DNA from: Planctomycetales bacterium
GTDB taxonomy: Bacteria; Planctomycetota; Planctomycetia; Pirellulales; Thermoguttaceae
Assembly: GCA_007122045.1 (NCBI GenBank)
Contig: SKJM01000670.1
Span: forward strand, 1-10,530
Length of the DNA stretch: 10,530 bases
Direction: 5' to 3'
A model generated the notes under the pieces. The model was not told the origin of the DNA. It did not search any database and saw nothing but the letters and a program-made list of their open reading frames with translations. The position numbers were made by a program, and so were the translations under genes. Below, one piece after another: positions 1 to 5,599 of the stretch; the stretch's first letter is position 1; each line of letters starts with the position of its first letter.

Positions 1-66
1 CGACACGACCTTGCCGTACCCGCCTCGGCGGCCACCGAAGCCCAACCCCTGCCGGATCCGCCGTAG
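1..66 (+). CDS. 3' end of a second, convergent lipoprotein gene copy (partial)
   Basis: Reading from base 1 in frame 1 gives 21 codons and a TAG stop at 64-66. The peptide is identical to the last 21 residues of the minus-strand lipoprotein at 180-623: it starts RHDLAVPAS and ends PLPDPP. The nucleotides are also identical, because this is one arm of a perfect inverted repeat. The simplest reading is the tail of a second copy of that gene, transcribed rightward and lying mostly outside the window, so that the two copies face each other tail to tail. No start, lipobox or domain can be seen here. Alternatives are a truncated pseudogene fragment or a fold-back assembly artefact. The sequence identity is certain; that it is a functional gene end is inferred. 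Confidence 0.5.
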   Translation, partial: RHDLAVPASAATEAQPLPDPP

Positions 67-75
67 GCCACCTTG

Positions 76-118
76 CTTCACCTCCCTCCTGGGGAGGTCG
101 GACGCGGTAGCGGCCGGG
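76..118 (+). repeat. Hairpin repeat, copy A, behind the plus-strand gene end
   Basis: Ten bases after the TAG at 64-66 comes a stem ACCTCCC (80-86) / GGGAGGT (92-98) with a 5-base loop. It is followed by a conserved stretch at 98-118 that can fold as a second, one-mismatch hairpin: CGGACGC, loop GGTA, GCGGCCG. The 21 bases 98-118 recur exactly, inverted, at 707-727, again next to a GC-rich hairpin. Placement directly after a stop suggests a transcript-end structure or a REP-like element. No T-run follows, so a standard intrinsic terminator is not supported. Confidence 0.6.
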
Positions 119-148
119 TGGGGCAAGCCGCGCGTGAGACAATTCTTC

Positions 149-167
149 ACCTCCCCGCATTGGAGGT
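149..167 (-). terminator. Possible 3' hairpin behind the lipoprotein gene
   Basis: On the minus strand, 12 bases past the TAG of the lipoprotein gene, ACCTCC and GGAGGT form a 6-bp stem with a 7-base loop. Its position matches that of the copy A hairpin behind the convergent gene end. There is no U-tract, so termination is only a suggestion. Confidence 0.3.
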
Positions 168-179
168 CAAGCCCATGGC

Positions 180-623
180 CTACGGCGGATCCGGCAGGGG
201 TTGGGCTTCGGTGGCCGCCGAGGCGGGTACGGCAAGGTCGTGTCGCGAATCGGCCGCGGGAAGGTCGATGGTCTGCTCGTATTTCCACGAGAGCATCTGA
301 CCGCCGCCTTGGGAGGCCGCGTTGCCATGTACCTTGACGACGTAGGCGCCCCCGGTAACCCCCCTGCCGCCGCGCGCCGTATCGAAGCGCCCATCTTCGA
401 TCTTGGCGAAACCTTGCGTGCCGTCGTTGCCCGCCGAAACGTCGGGATCGAACACCACGAACCCGGCGGGAACCGGGCGGCCGTCGAACGTCACCGTGCC
501 CGAAACGTGATGCACCGTACGCTCGCCGCTGCCGCAGCCCATGGCGGTCAAGGCGAGGCCCGTGCCCAGCATAAGCAACATGCGCTGCCTCGCCGATCGG
601 TTCGTTCGTCGATTCGCAAACAT
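180..623 (-). CDS. Small lipoprotein, carboxypeptidase-regulatory-like (planctomycete type)
   Basis: A 147-residue protein. An N-terminal positively charged stretch and a hydrophobic segment (about 15-28) lead to a lipobox-like AMGC with the acylated cysteine at residue 30, so it should be exported and lipid-anchored. Residues about 39-105 have the pattern of the carboxypeptidase-regulatory-like / transthyretin-like fold found in many planctomycete lipoproteins: VSGTVTFDGRPV, then VVFDPD, a GRFDT segment and a GGAYVVKV strand. The ATG at 621-623 has an AGGA ribosome-binding site eight bases upstream. It lies 167 bases behind the DUF1559 gene, a common planctomycete pairing, which suggests joint expression. 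The 3' end is duplicated in inverted orientation at 1-70. The exact function is unknown; an extracytoplasmic beta-sandwich role is inferred from family resemblance. Confidence 0.8.
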   Translation of the reverse strand: MFANRRTNRSARQRMLLMLGTGLALTAMGCGSGERTVHHVSGTVTFDGRPVPAGFVVFDPDVSAGNDGTQGFAKIEDGRFDTARGGRGVTGGAYVVKVHGNAASQGGGQMLSWKYEQTIDLPAADSRHDLAVPASAATEAQPLPDPP

Positions 624-651
624 GGGTACTTTCCTGGTAACCGTTCACAGG

Positions 652-662
652 GGGACGGTCCC
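652..662. repeat. GGGACGGTCCC palindrome
   Basis: A perfect 5+1+5 palindrome flanked by an extra G and followed by AATTTTCG. It sits 29 bases upstream of the lipoprotein start codon, within its probable 5' leader. Similar GGGAC/GTCCC palindromes followed by A/T-rich bases are, from memory, dispersed repeats in planctomycete genomes. Only one copy of this form is seen here. It could also be an operator. Confidence 0.35.
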
Positions 663-706
663 AATTTTCGCCGAACAAAGCTGTATCCACTATACGAACT
701 GCCCTC

Positions 707-754
707 CCCGGCCGCTACCGCGTCCGACCCTCCCGCTGCGCGGGAGGGTGAAGG
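707..754 (-). repeat. Hairpin repeat, copy B, behind the DUF1559 gene
   Basis: Bases 727-736 (ACCCTCCCGC) pair perfectly with 740-749 (GCGGGAGGGT) around a 3-base loop, a strong 10-bp stem. Bases 707-727 are the exact reverse complement of 98-118 in copy A. Read on the minus strand, the order is the same as in copy A: CTTCACC, GC hairpin, then the conserved 21 bases. The repeat begins 36 bases after the DUF1559 stop. It may end that transcript or protect its 3' end; no U-run is present. Confidence 0.6.
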
Positions 755-790
755 TGCTCAGTCCGGCAGCCATTTATTCCGCGATTCTTA

Positions 791-1726
791 CTACGGTGCG
801 GCCACCTCACCGCCGGCGCGGCTGGCCATCGCCTTGTAAACGCCCATGTCCATCGACTCCGACACAAAATGCACCGAGCCGTCGGCATAGGCGAAATGGG
901 CCCCGCCCGGGTGCATACTGCCGAAACTGGCGTTGTTATACTGAAACCCGAACACTTCATAGCCGAACACGCCGAGGGCGTAGTTGACGTTCTTGGCCGA
1001 CGCGCACGGCCTGGAGGGCTCATTCACGTTGGTGCCGCGCGTCCAATTGCGATACACACCCGATCCGTCCCAAGACAGCTCGCCGAGCAAGTAGGTATTG
1101 CTCGTTCCGTCGCGGATATCGTCGATTCTCACACTGCTGTCGTGCAGCATGGTGCCCCCCGTCGCAAACCCGCCGTGGCTGCCGACATCGAGCAGGGGAT
1201 AGTCCGCGCCCGTAGTGGGGTTCGTTCCCACCGGTCCCAACACGCCCTGGTAGTGTATCGTGTACGTGTCCTGTCCGTCAATTCGGTCGGCTGTTCCGCC
1301 GAACTTGCTGTGCAGCACGCTCCGATGGGTCGCGAAGCTGGGGCACAGGAACGCATCGACACCGTGCAGCGCGACGCGTCTGTTGGCTTCCGAGTGATAG
1401 GGCCCCGCGTGGTCGAGTTCGTCGTACAGATTGCCCTGCTCGATATAGGGCAGAATGGCCGTATTCCAGGACAGGGTACTCCCCGTGTAGAAGCCGGCTG
1501 GCGGAAAGCTGCCCAGCGCGTTGTGGTAGACGTGCAGTCCCAGGGCGAGTTGCTTCAGGTTGTTGCTGCACTGCATACGCCGAGCCGCTTCCCGCGCCGC
1601 TTGCACCGCTGGCAGCAGCAGGGCAATCAGGATGCCGATGATCGTGATGACGACCAGAAGCTCAACCAACGTGAACGCTTGGGATTTCTGATTTCTGATG
1701 GATGATTTCTGATTGTCGGCACACAT
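791..1726 (-). CDS. DUF1559 protein with type IV prepilin-like leader
   Basis: A 311-residue member of the DUF1559 family, which is greatly expanded in planctomycetes. The N-terminus has the type III signal of pseudopilins: a hydrophilic leader, then A17|F18-TLVELLVVITIIGILIALLLPA with Glu at +5 (residue 22) and a hydrophobic helix to about residue 40. A prepilin peptidase would cut before F18. The body shows the family landmarks: REAARRMQCSNNLKQLALGLHVYH (44-68), SIRDGTSNT-like IDDIRDGTSNTYLLGE (201-216), and near the C-terminus FGSMHPGGAHFAYADGSVHFV (268-288). The ATG at 1724-1726 has a GGAG site six bases upstream. The protein is probably envelope-anchored with the globular part outside the cytoplasm. 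Function is not established for the family. The leader codons consist largely of a short DNA repeat. The lipoprotein gene follows. Confidence 0.93.
   Translation of the reverse strand: MCADNQKSSIRNQKSQAFTLVELLVVITIIGILIALLLPAVQAAREAARRMQCSNNLKQLALGLHVYHNALGSFPPAGFYTGSTLSWNTAILPYIEQGNLYDELDHAGPYHSEANRRVALHGVDAFLCPSFATHRSVLHSKFGGTADRIDGQDTYTIHYQGVLGPVGTNPTTGADYPLLDVGSHGGFATGGTMLHDSSVRIDDIRDGTSNTYLLGELSWDGSGVYRNWTRGTNVNEPSRPCASAKNVNYALGVFGYEVFGFQYNNASFGSMHPGGAHFAYADGSVHFVSESMDMGVYKAMASRAGGEVAAP
1684..1713 (-). repeat. ATTTCTGAT short repeat inside the prepilin leader
   Basis: The nonamer ATTTCTGAT occurs at 1684-1692, 1691-1699 and 1705-1713. It encodes the leader segment NQKSSIRNQKS of the DUF1559 protein, the part expected to be removed by the prepilin peptidase. 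It is a microsatellite-like sequence within coding DNA. Confidence 0.8.
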
Positions 1727-1745
1727 ACGTCTCTCCGTCAGTAAC

Positions 1746-2082
1746 GTAGGGTGGGTGGTTCCGGCCGCTTACTGGGCGGCCAAACCTTGGTTGGCGGCCT
1801 CCGAAGCGGCCGGGTTCACCCACGCGCGCAACTTCACTCGCCAAACATCGCTCCACCGGGGCAAGCCCGGATGGTGGCGGTGGGCCGTTGCGGCGCGAGC
1901 TTTCCTGTTGGCCTTCGGCCATATTTCATCGCGGACGGCTCACGGCGTGTGACACCCGCCATCCACCGGCGCGCGTGGGTGAACCCGGCTGTCTGCCAGG
2001 GCAATCCGAACCGCCGCCGCAACGTCCCGCGGTATGCAACCGTCAACCCGCCGGAAACGTGAGCCGGAACCACCCACCCAAC
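1746..2082. repeat. Nested inverted-repeat element (MITE-like)
   Basis: The outer arms are 1746-1765 and 2063-2082, 20 bp with a single mismatch; bases 1749-1765 pair perfectly with 2063-2079. The left arm begins GTAGGGTGGGTGG. Inside lie perfect 21-bp arms at 1809-1829 and 1969-1989 (left arm begins GCCGGGTTCACCC). The centre holds a CCGGG/CCCGG hairpin near 1856-1870 and a GGCCTTCGGCCAT sequence at 1910-1922 that recurs outside the element at 2100-2112. The element fills most of the 475-base gap between the DUF1559 start and the PEP-CTERM stop. No transposase and no clear target duplication are seen. The remaining 2083-2201 shows only a CACTC/GAGTG palindrome at 2082-2092 and no convincing terminator or gene. 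Confidence 0.75.
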
Positions 2083-2201
2083 ACTCTGAGTGAACCACAG
2101 GCCTTCGGCCATGAACGGGTCAAACGCGGCGCGACCGAACCGGACTTACTCTTCTCAGCCCTCATATATCGGCTCTGGCTCAAATGGCAACCATCGAACC
2201 G

Positions 2202-3581
2202 TCACACCACGCGCCTGCGACGCCGGAGCAGCAGCAAAGCGCCGGCGAAAAACATCACGAAGGTCGAGGGCTCGGGAATGTGGTGAGTCACGATCAGTTC
2301 GGGACGATGCCCCAATGTGCCAAACGAGTTGGACGCGAATCGGGCGAACTCGTGGGTGCCAACCGTCGTTTCGTCGCTCTTGGCCAGGATCAAGCGCAGA
2401 AACCCGTCGGAGGCCAAGGCATCGCTCACGGCGGTGCGAAACTCGGGCGAGTCGCCGAAGATGACCGTCTGGCCCGTCTGGGTCACATCGAAGCTGGCGG
2501 AAGTGAGCAACGTGCCCAGGGTGCCGCCGGCGTTCGGCTCGCCGGCGCCGGGGGCGTTCCATGTGGCGGTTGTTTCGTCGATATCGAACCCATAGGAGTA
2601 AATATTGAACGTCGGGTTGCCCGGCTCACCCCCTTGGTCGAGTCCTCCTTGACTGTAAGTCGTCAGGGCGAGCGACACGTCGTCGATCAGGTGCGACGCC
2701 GGAATGGCGCTGATGTCGAACTCCAACACGGCTCGAAGTACGTCGGCTGTCGTTCCCGCGGTGGTTCCGACGATCAACTGGCCAGCAGTGCCAAAGTTGA
2801 CGGTCGGCTCACCGGAACGGAAATAGGTCGCTTCGTGGGTGTAGGCAGCCGTCGGCGAGACTCCTTGCTGGAAGGACTCCCGCTCTACGATCGCCAGTTG
2901 GAAATCGTTTACCGAGCCCGTAGCGCCAACAGAACCGAAACCGACGTAGTTGATCGTCGGATTCGCCGTGTAGCTGTCGGTCCGCAGCAACGCGCCATCA
3001 GCAAACCACTTGACCTCCCATAGGGACGGGCGCGTGTCCAACTCGATCGTAAAATCGACGGAACCGGTCCAACGGTTGGAGTCGTAGTTCGAATGGTCAA
3101 CGTGCCCTGCCAATTGTGGTCCCAGGCGGCTTACAAGCGGGTCGCCACCAGTGCGGCTGCTGCGCAGCAACGCCCAAGGAGCCGCGTCGTTCTGCCAAAA
3201 ATCGTTCAGGAGCCCGTCGTTTCCGGTGAATCCAAGGCCGAACCACGAGCCTGACGTGGGATTCATGCCCATCGAAAGTCGGTAGATATTGCCCGGCGCG
3301 GGAGTAAACGGCAGGAAGGCATTTCTCTTCTGGTCTGCGGCCGTTCCTGAAGCTGATCCGTCTGCCTTCCAACCGAGGAAAGAAACGCCCTCATGTGCCG
3401 TCCACGTTTCGCTACCCGGCCTGACGGTTGGCGCGGTGCCATTGAGGTGATCGGCACTGCTGCCGCTGAAGTCATCGTAGTAAATGATGGGGCTGCCGTC
3501 GGCGGTGGGCAGCAGGCCGGCGCCTCCGGCGAGCAGCGCTGCGGCGGGGATGATCCATGCACGCGTGAAGCTCTGGAACAT
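2202..3581 (-). CDS. Secreted PEP-CTERM protein with DNRLRE-like domain
   Basis: A 459-residue exported protein. Residues 1-29 form a Sec signal: FTRAW, then a hydrophobic IIPAAALLAGGAGLL, with probable cleavage near ADG-SP. Residues about 33-235 form a beta-rich region with YYDDFSG and repeated aromatic strands, resembling lectin/LamG-like domains of such proteins. Residues about 244-432 resemble the DNRLRE domain: EATYFRSGEPTVNFGTAGQL, RAVLEFDISAIPASHL, and the closing RPELIVTH. The C-terminus is a textbook PEP-CTERM sorting signal: PEPST at 436-440, a hydrophobic helix, then an RRRRR tail. An exosortase/archaeosortase-type system would process it, probably to the cell surface or matrix. 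The ATG has an AAGGA site eight bases upstream, and a strong promoter lies further up. No exosortase gene is in the window. The ligand is unknown. Confidence 0.92.
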   Translation of the reverse strand: MFQSFTRAWIIPAAALLAGGAGLLPTADGSPIIYYDDFSGSSADHLNGTAPTVRPGSETWTAHEGVSFLGWKADGSASGTAADQKRNAFLPFTPAPGNIYRLSMGMNPTSGSWFGLGFTGNDGLLNDFWQNDAAPWALLRSSRTGGDPLVSRLGPQLAGHVDHSNYDSNRWTGSVDFTIELDTRPSLWEVKWFADGALLRTDSYTANPTINYVGFGSVGATGSVNDFQLAIVERESFQQGVSPTAAYTHEATYFRSGEPTVNFGTAGQLIVGTTAGTTADVLRAVLEFDISAIPASHLIDDVSLALTTYSQGGLDQGGEPGNPTFNIYSYGFDIDETTATWNAPGAGEPNAGGTLGTLLTSASFDVTQTGQTVIFGDSPEFRTAVSDALASDGFLRLILAKSDETTVGTHEFARFASNSFGTLGHRPELIVTHHIPEPSTFVMFFAGALLLLRRRRRVV

Positions 3582-3751
3582 TGGAAATGTCCTTTCTCAG
3601 TTCGGGCGTCTCTGATCAGAAACGGTTGGGAAAAGAGCGTTTGTTCGCTCTTCCGTTTTCAGGTGCAAAGCCGGGGAAAACCGAGAAGCGCCGTCTGCCC
3701 GACATACACGCTTCGCCGAAGCCGGCAACCCCGATTGCCAGCCTGATTACC
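3582..3751 (-). other. Long 5' leader of the PEP-CTERM gene with hairpins
   Basis: This is the stretch between the predicted transcription start (about 3745) and the ATG. It contains a GGCAA/TTGCC stem (3724-3728/3735-3739) at the very 5' end, a GCTTC/GAAGC stem (3710-3714/3718-3722), and an AAGAGCG/CGCTCTT stem (3633-3639/3646-3652) whose outer flanks AAACGG (3620-3625) and CCGTTT (3653-3658) also pair. A perfect TCTGATCAGA palindrome lies at 3611-3620. No open reading frame here looks real. A regulatory role is conceivable, but I do not recognise a riboswitch family. Confidence 0.4.
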
Positions 3752-3780
3752 AAGATAACAACAACGGGAAGGCCTGTCAA
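3752..3780 (-). promoter_or_regulatory. Sigma70-type promoter of the PEP-CTERM gene
   Basis: On the minus strand there is a perfect -35 TTGACA (3775-3780), a 17-base spacer and a -10 TATCTT (3752-3757). Initiation is expected near 3745, giving a leader of about 164 nt. This is the best promoter match in the window. The rest of the gap, 3781-3895, carries only an AAAATTTT palindrome (3852-3859) and no clear terminator for the upstream enzyme gene. Confidence 0.65.
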
Positions 3781-3895
3781 GGATATGGATGCGGGCAGTA
3801 CGGTCCTGGGGGGGCGTAAACCTTGTCTCTCGAAGAACTTACGACGCGGACAAAATTTTCGGCGAGGGCCATTTTGAGCCCCTTCGGACACACGC

Positions 3896-4747
3896 CTATG
3901 CCACCGGGTTGCTGAGCACGCCCAAGCCGTCGATCTCGACCTCGACGACGTCACCCGGCTGGAGGAACACGGCGGGCTCGCGGGCGAACCCCACGCCCGG
4001 CGGCGTGCCGGTGTACAGCAGGTCGCCCGGCGCCAGGGTGCACACGGCCGAAACGTAGGCGATCAGTTCATCGACCGGGAAGATCAACTCCGACGTGTTC
4101 GAGTCCTGCATGGTTTGCCCGTTGAGGCGGCAGCGGATGCCCAGGGCGTGCGGATTCGGCACTTCGTCCGCAGTGACCAGGTAGGGGCCGAACGGGGCGA
4201 ACGTGTCGAACGTCTTGCCCAGCAGCCACTGGCCGCCGGGCTTGCCGAGCTGCCAATCGCGGGCAGACACGTCGTTGCCGCAACAGTACGCCGCGACGTG
4301 CTCGAGGGCATCCGACCGCGGGATGTTCCGCCCGCCGCGGCCGATGACGGCCACCAGCTCGGCCTCGTAATCGACCTCTTGACTGATCGGCGGCAGGACG
4401 ATGGGGTGCCCGTCGGCCAGGACGGCCGAAGGGAGCTTGCTGAAGATGACCGGTTCGGGCGGGGGTTCGAACCCGCCTTCGCGCGCGTGATCGGCGTAGT
4501 TGAGCCCGACGCAGATGATCTTCTCGGGGCTGGGAATGGGCGGCAAGAGGGTCATGCTTTCCCGCGGCGACGGCGCGGCACGGGCGGCGGCGCCGGCGGC
4601 GCGTCGGATCATTTCCGGTCCGGCGGCCAGCAACTGCTTGATGCAGGCGGGGACGTCGGGGTCGGCCCGGTTGAGGTCGACGGCCCCGTTCTCGAGCAAG
4701 GCGGCGGCACGGGGGCCGCGAGGGGTGTGGCAGGTCACGAGTTTCAT
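3896..4747 (-). CDS. Fumarylacetoacetate hydrolase family protein
   Basis: A 283-residue enzyme of the FAH superfamily, likely cytosolic and Mg/Mn-dependent, acting on C-C bonds of dicarbonyl acids (hydrolase, isomerase or decarboxylase). Residues 1-65 look like the short N-terminal domain of many bacterial members. The catalytic domain starts at about 70: KIICVGLNYADHARE holds a His87/Glu90 pair spaced like the catalytic dyad of FAHD1. The metal ligands fit E128 and E130 in VDYEAEL and D159 in GNDVSARD. LLGKTFDTFAPFGP (175-188) and LLYTGTPPGVGF (243-254) are further family signatures. No truncation is seen. The ATG at 4745-4747 has only a weak ribosome site. It has its own promoter and no neighbouring aromatic-degradation genes, so the substrate cannot be named; fumarylpyruvate, oxaloacetate or a homoprotocatechuate intermediate are all possible. 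Confidence 0.93.
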   Translation of the reverse strand: MKLVTCHTPRGPRAAALLENGAVDLNRADPDVPACIKQLLAAGPEMIRRAAGAAARAAPSPRESMTLLPPIPSPEKIICVGLNYADHAREGGFEPPPEPVIFSKLPSAVLADGHPIVLPPISQEVDYEAELVAVIGRGGRNIPRSDALEHVAAYCCGNDVSARDWQLGKPGGQWLLGKTFDTFAPFGPYLVTADEVPNPHALGIRCRLNGQTMQDSNTSELIFPVDELIAYVSAVCTLAPGDLLYTGTPPGVGFAREPAVFLQPGDVVEVEIDGLGVLSNPVA

Positions 4748-4795
4748 GGTTCGCCTGCAAGGGGGTATGGCGGAAAGTTGGTGCCGGGTGGTCCA

Positions 4796-4824
4796 AGCAT
4801 ATCCGACCGTTGCCGCCGTCGCAA
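4796..4824 (-). promoter_or_regulatory. Sigma70-type promoter of the FAH-family gene
   Basis: On the minus strand there is TTGCGA (4819-4824), 17 bases, then TATGCT (4796-4801), each matching the consensus at four of six positions with ideal spacing. The predicted start is near 4789, about 42 bases before the ATG. It sits in the 164-base gap behind the metallopeptidase-like gene, suggesting the enzyme is transcribed independently of the ribosomal operon. Confidence 0.5.
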
Positions 4825-4911
4825 CCGGATCCGTCGGGGTCGCCGGCGCGTGCCGCAGAAGGAGCGCCGCCGATCCCGTGGAAATGGCGTCTCCACCGCT
4901 CGCCCCATGCG

Positions 4912-5553
4912 TCAGCCGTCCACCAGGACGAGCTTGGGAGGGCGGACCTTGTGGCCGACCACGCGGCCATAGCGCGCGACCAACTCCTGGTAATCGTGGC
5001 GGAGGAACTCCGTCAGGGCCGCCGGCGGCGACTGGCGCAGCCACTGCTCGAGCAGTTCGGCCAAGCGGGCGTCGTACTGCTTTTGCGATGCCCCGTGCGC
5101 GAAGCAGCGGCCGTCGAAGCGGCGCAGGTCGCCGTCGAACTTCGGCCCGATATGCCACAATTCGTGCAGGACCGTGGTAAGCTTTTCGCGAAAGGGCAGG
5201 TTGAGGTATCGAGGCAGGTAGAAGGTGAGTACGTAGAGCATCTCGCGTCCGTCGGGCGCGAAGAGGCGTTCTACGCCCCATTTCCGGCCCCGGTGCACGC
5301 TGTGCGTCCGCCCCCCGGCGAAGCGCAACGGTGTCAACGCGGCGTACATGCCGTGAACGGTGGGCTTGCGGGCCTGCGTGAAGCCGACCGCCACGCGTTC
5401 CATGTCGACGTGAGCCAGCGTGGCGGTGCGGGCGACGAGGTCGTGACACAGACGCCGCATATGGGCGGTGAAGTCGAGCCCTTCCGGGGCCGAAACGGCG
5501 GCGCCGGCCGCGCGCCGGCTCGCCTGCGGTTTTCGATGTTTTCCGGGCGACAT
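4912..5553 (-). CDS. Putative zinc metallopeptidase, HExxH type
   Basis: A 213-residue protein of no named family that I can assign with certainty. It starts at the ATG at 5551-5553; the frame stays open further upstream, but there it only shadows rplQ. The N-terminus (1-25) is basic and low-complexity without a signal peptide, so it should be cytoplasmic. A helix-strand region leads to YVLTFYLPRYLNLPFREKL (107-125) and then TTVLHELWHIGPKFDGDLRRF (126-146). HELWH at 130-134 has the zincin HExxH pattern with Glu131 as the catalytic base. His153 in RCFAHG is a candidate third ligand. The position of HExxH after a hydrophobic strand recalls SprT-like and putative phage-type metallopeptidases. 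The start is 46 bases behind the rplQ stop, so it may be the last gene of the ribosomal operon. Protease activity is inferred from the motif only. Confidence 0.75.
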   Translation of the reverse strand: MSPGKHRKPQASRRAAGAAVSAPEGLDFTAHMRRLCHDLVARTATLAHVDMERVAVGFTQARKPTVHGMYAALTPLRFAGGRTHSVHRGRKWGVERLFAPDGREMLYVLTFYLPRYLNLPFREKLTTVLHELWHIGPKFDGDLRRFDGRCFAHGASQKQYDARLAELLEQWLRQSPPAALTEFLRHDYQELVARYGRVVGHKVRPPKLVLVDG

Positions 5554-5599
5554 GTCGGTCCCGCTCTGTCCCCTGAGTGAACGCCGGGCAGAAGCAAGC

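Larger units (their letters stand above)
1..245. repeat. Long perfect inverted repeat, arms 1-70 and 176-245
   Basis: The reverse complement of 1-70 matches 176-245 at all 70 positions. The arms are separated by 105 bases (71-175). The left arm reaches the window edge, so the true arm may be longer. On the inner side identity stops at bases 71/175, four bases after the stop codon of each gene copy. The spacer is not palindromic as a whole, but it contains two hairpins with the same ACCTCC/GGAGGT stem, one behind each stop. The arms encode the C-terminus of the small lipoprotein. Confidence 0.95.

Noticed and set aside
1..245. Insertion sequence or integron end
   Set aside because: The inverted arms are coding sequence of the lipoprotein rather than terminal repeats of a transposon, and no transposase or integrase is present.
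1713..2112. Small frames on both strands in the DUF1559/PEP-CTERM gap that share VGWVVPA and GFTHAR peptides
   Set aside because: The shared peptides only reflect the inverted repeats read from both ends; there is no ribosome site or known protein.
2184..3023. Long plus-strand frame opposite the PEP-CTERM gene
   Set aside because: The minus-strand protein has a signal peptide and a perfect PEP-CTERM tail; the plus frame is a shadow.
3720..3745. Sigma54-like TGGCA...TTGC sequence upstream of the PEP-CTERM gene
   Set aside because: The GG-to-GC spacing is 11 instead of 10 bases, and the same bases form a simple hairpin inside the predicted transcript; the sigma70 promoter just upstream is far better.
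3853..3895. Terminator for the FAH-family gene (CAAAAT/ATTTTG pairing)
   Set aside because: The stem is short and AT-only, with a long loop and no following U-tract.
4115..4972. Long plus-strand frame opposite the FAH-family gene
   Set aside because: The minus strand encodes a clear full-length FAH-family enzyme with catalytic residues; the plus frame shows no domain or plausible start site.
4748..5449. N-terminal extension of the FAH-family protein
   Set aside because: It overlaps the metallopeptidase-like gene and a promoter; the family N-terminus begins at the ATG at 4745-4747.
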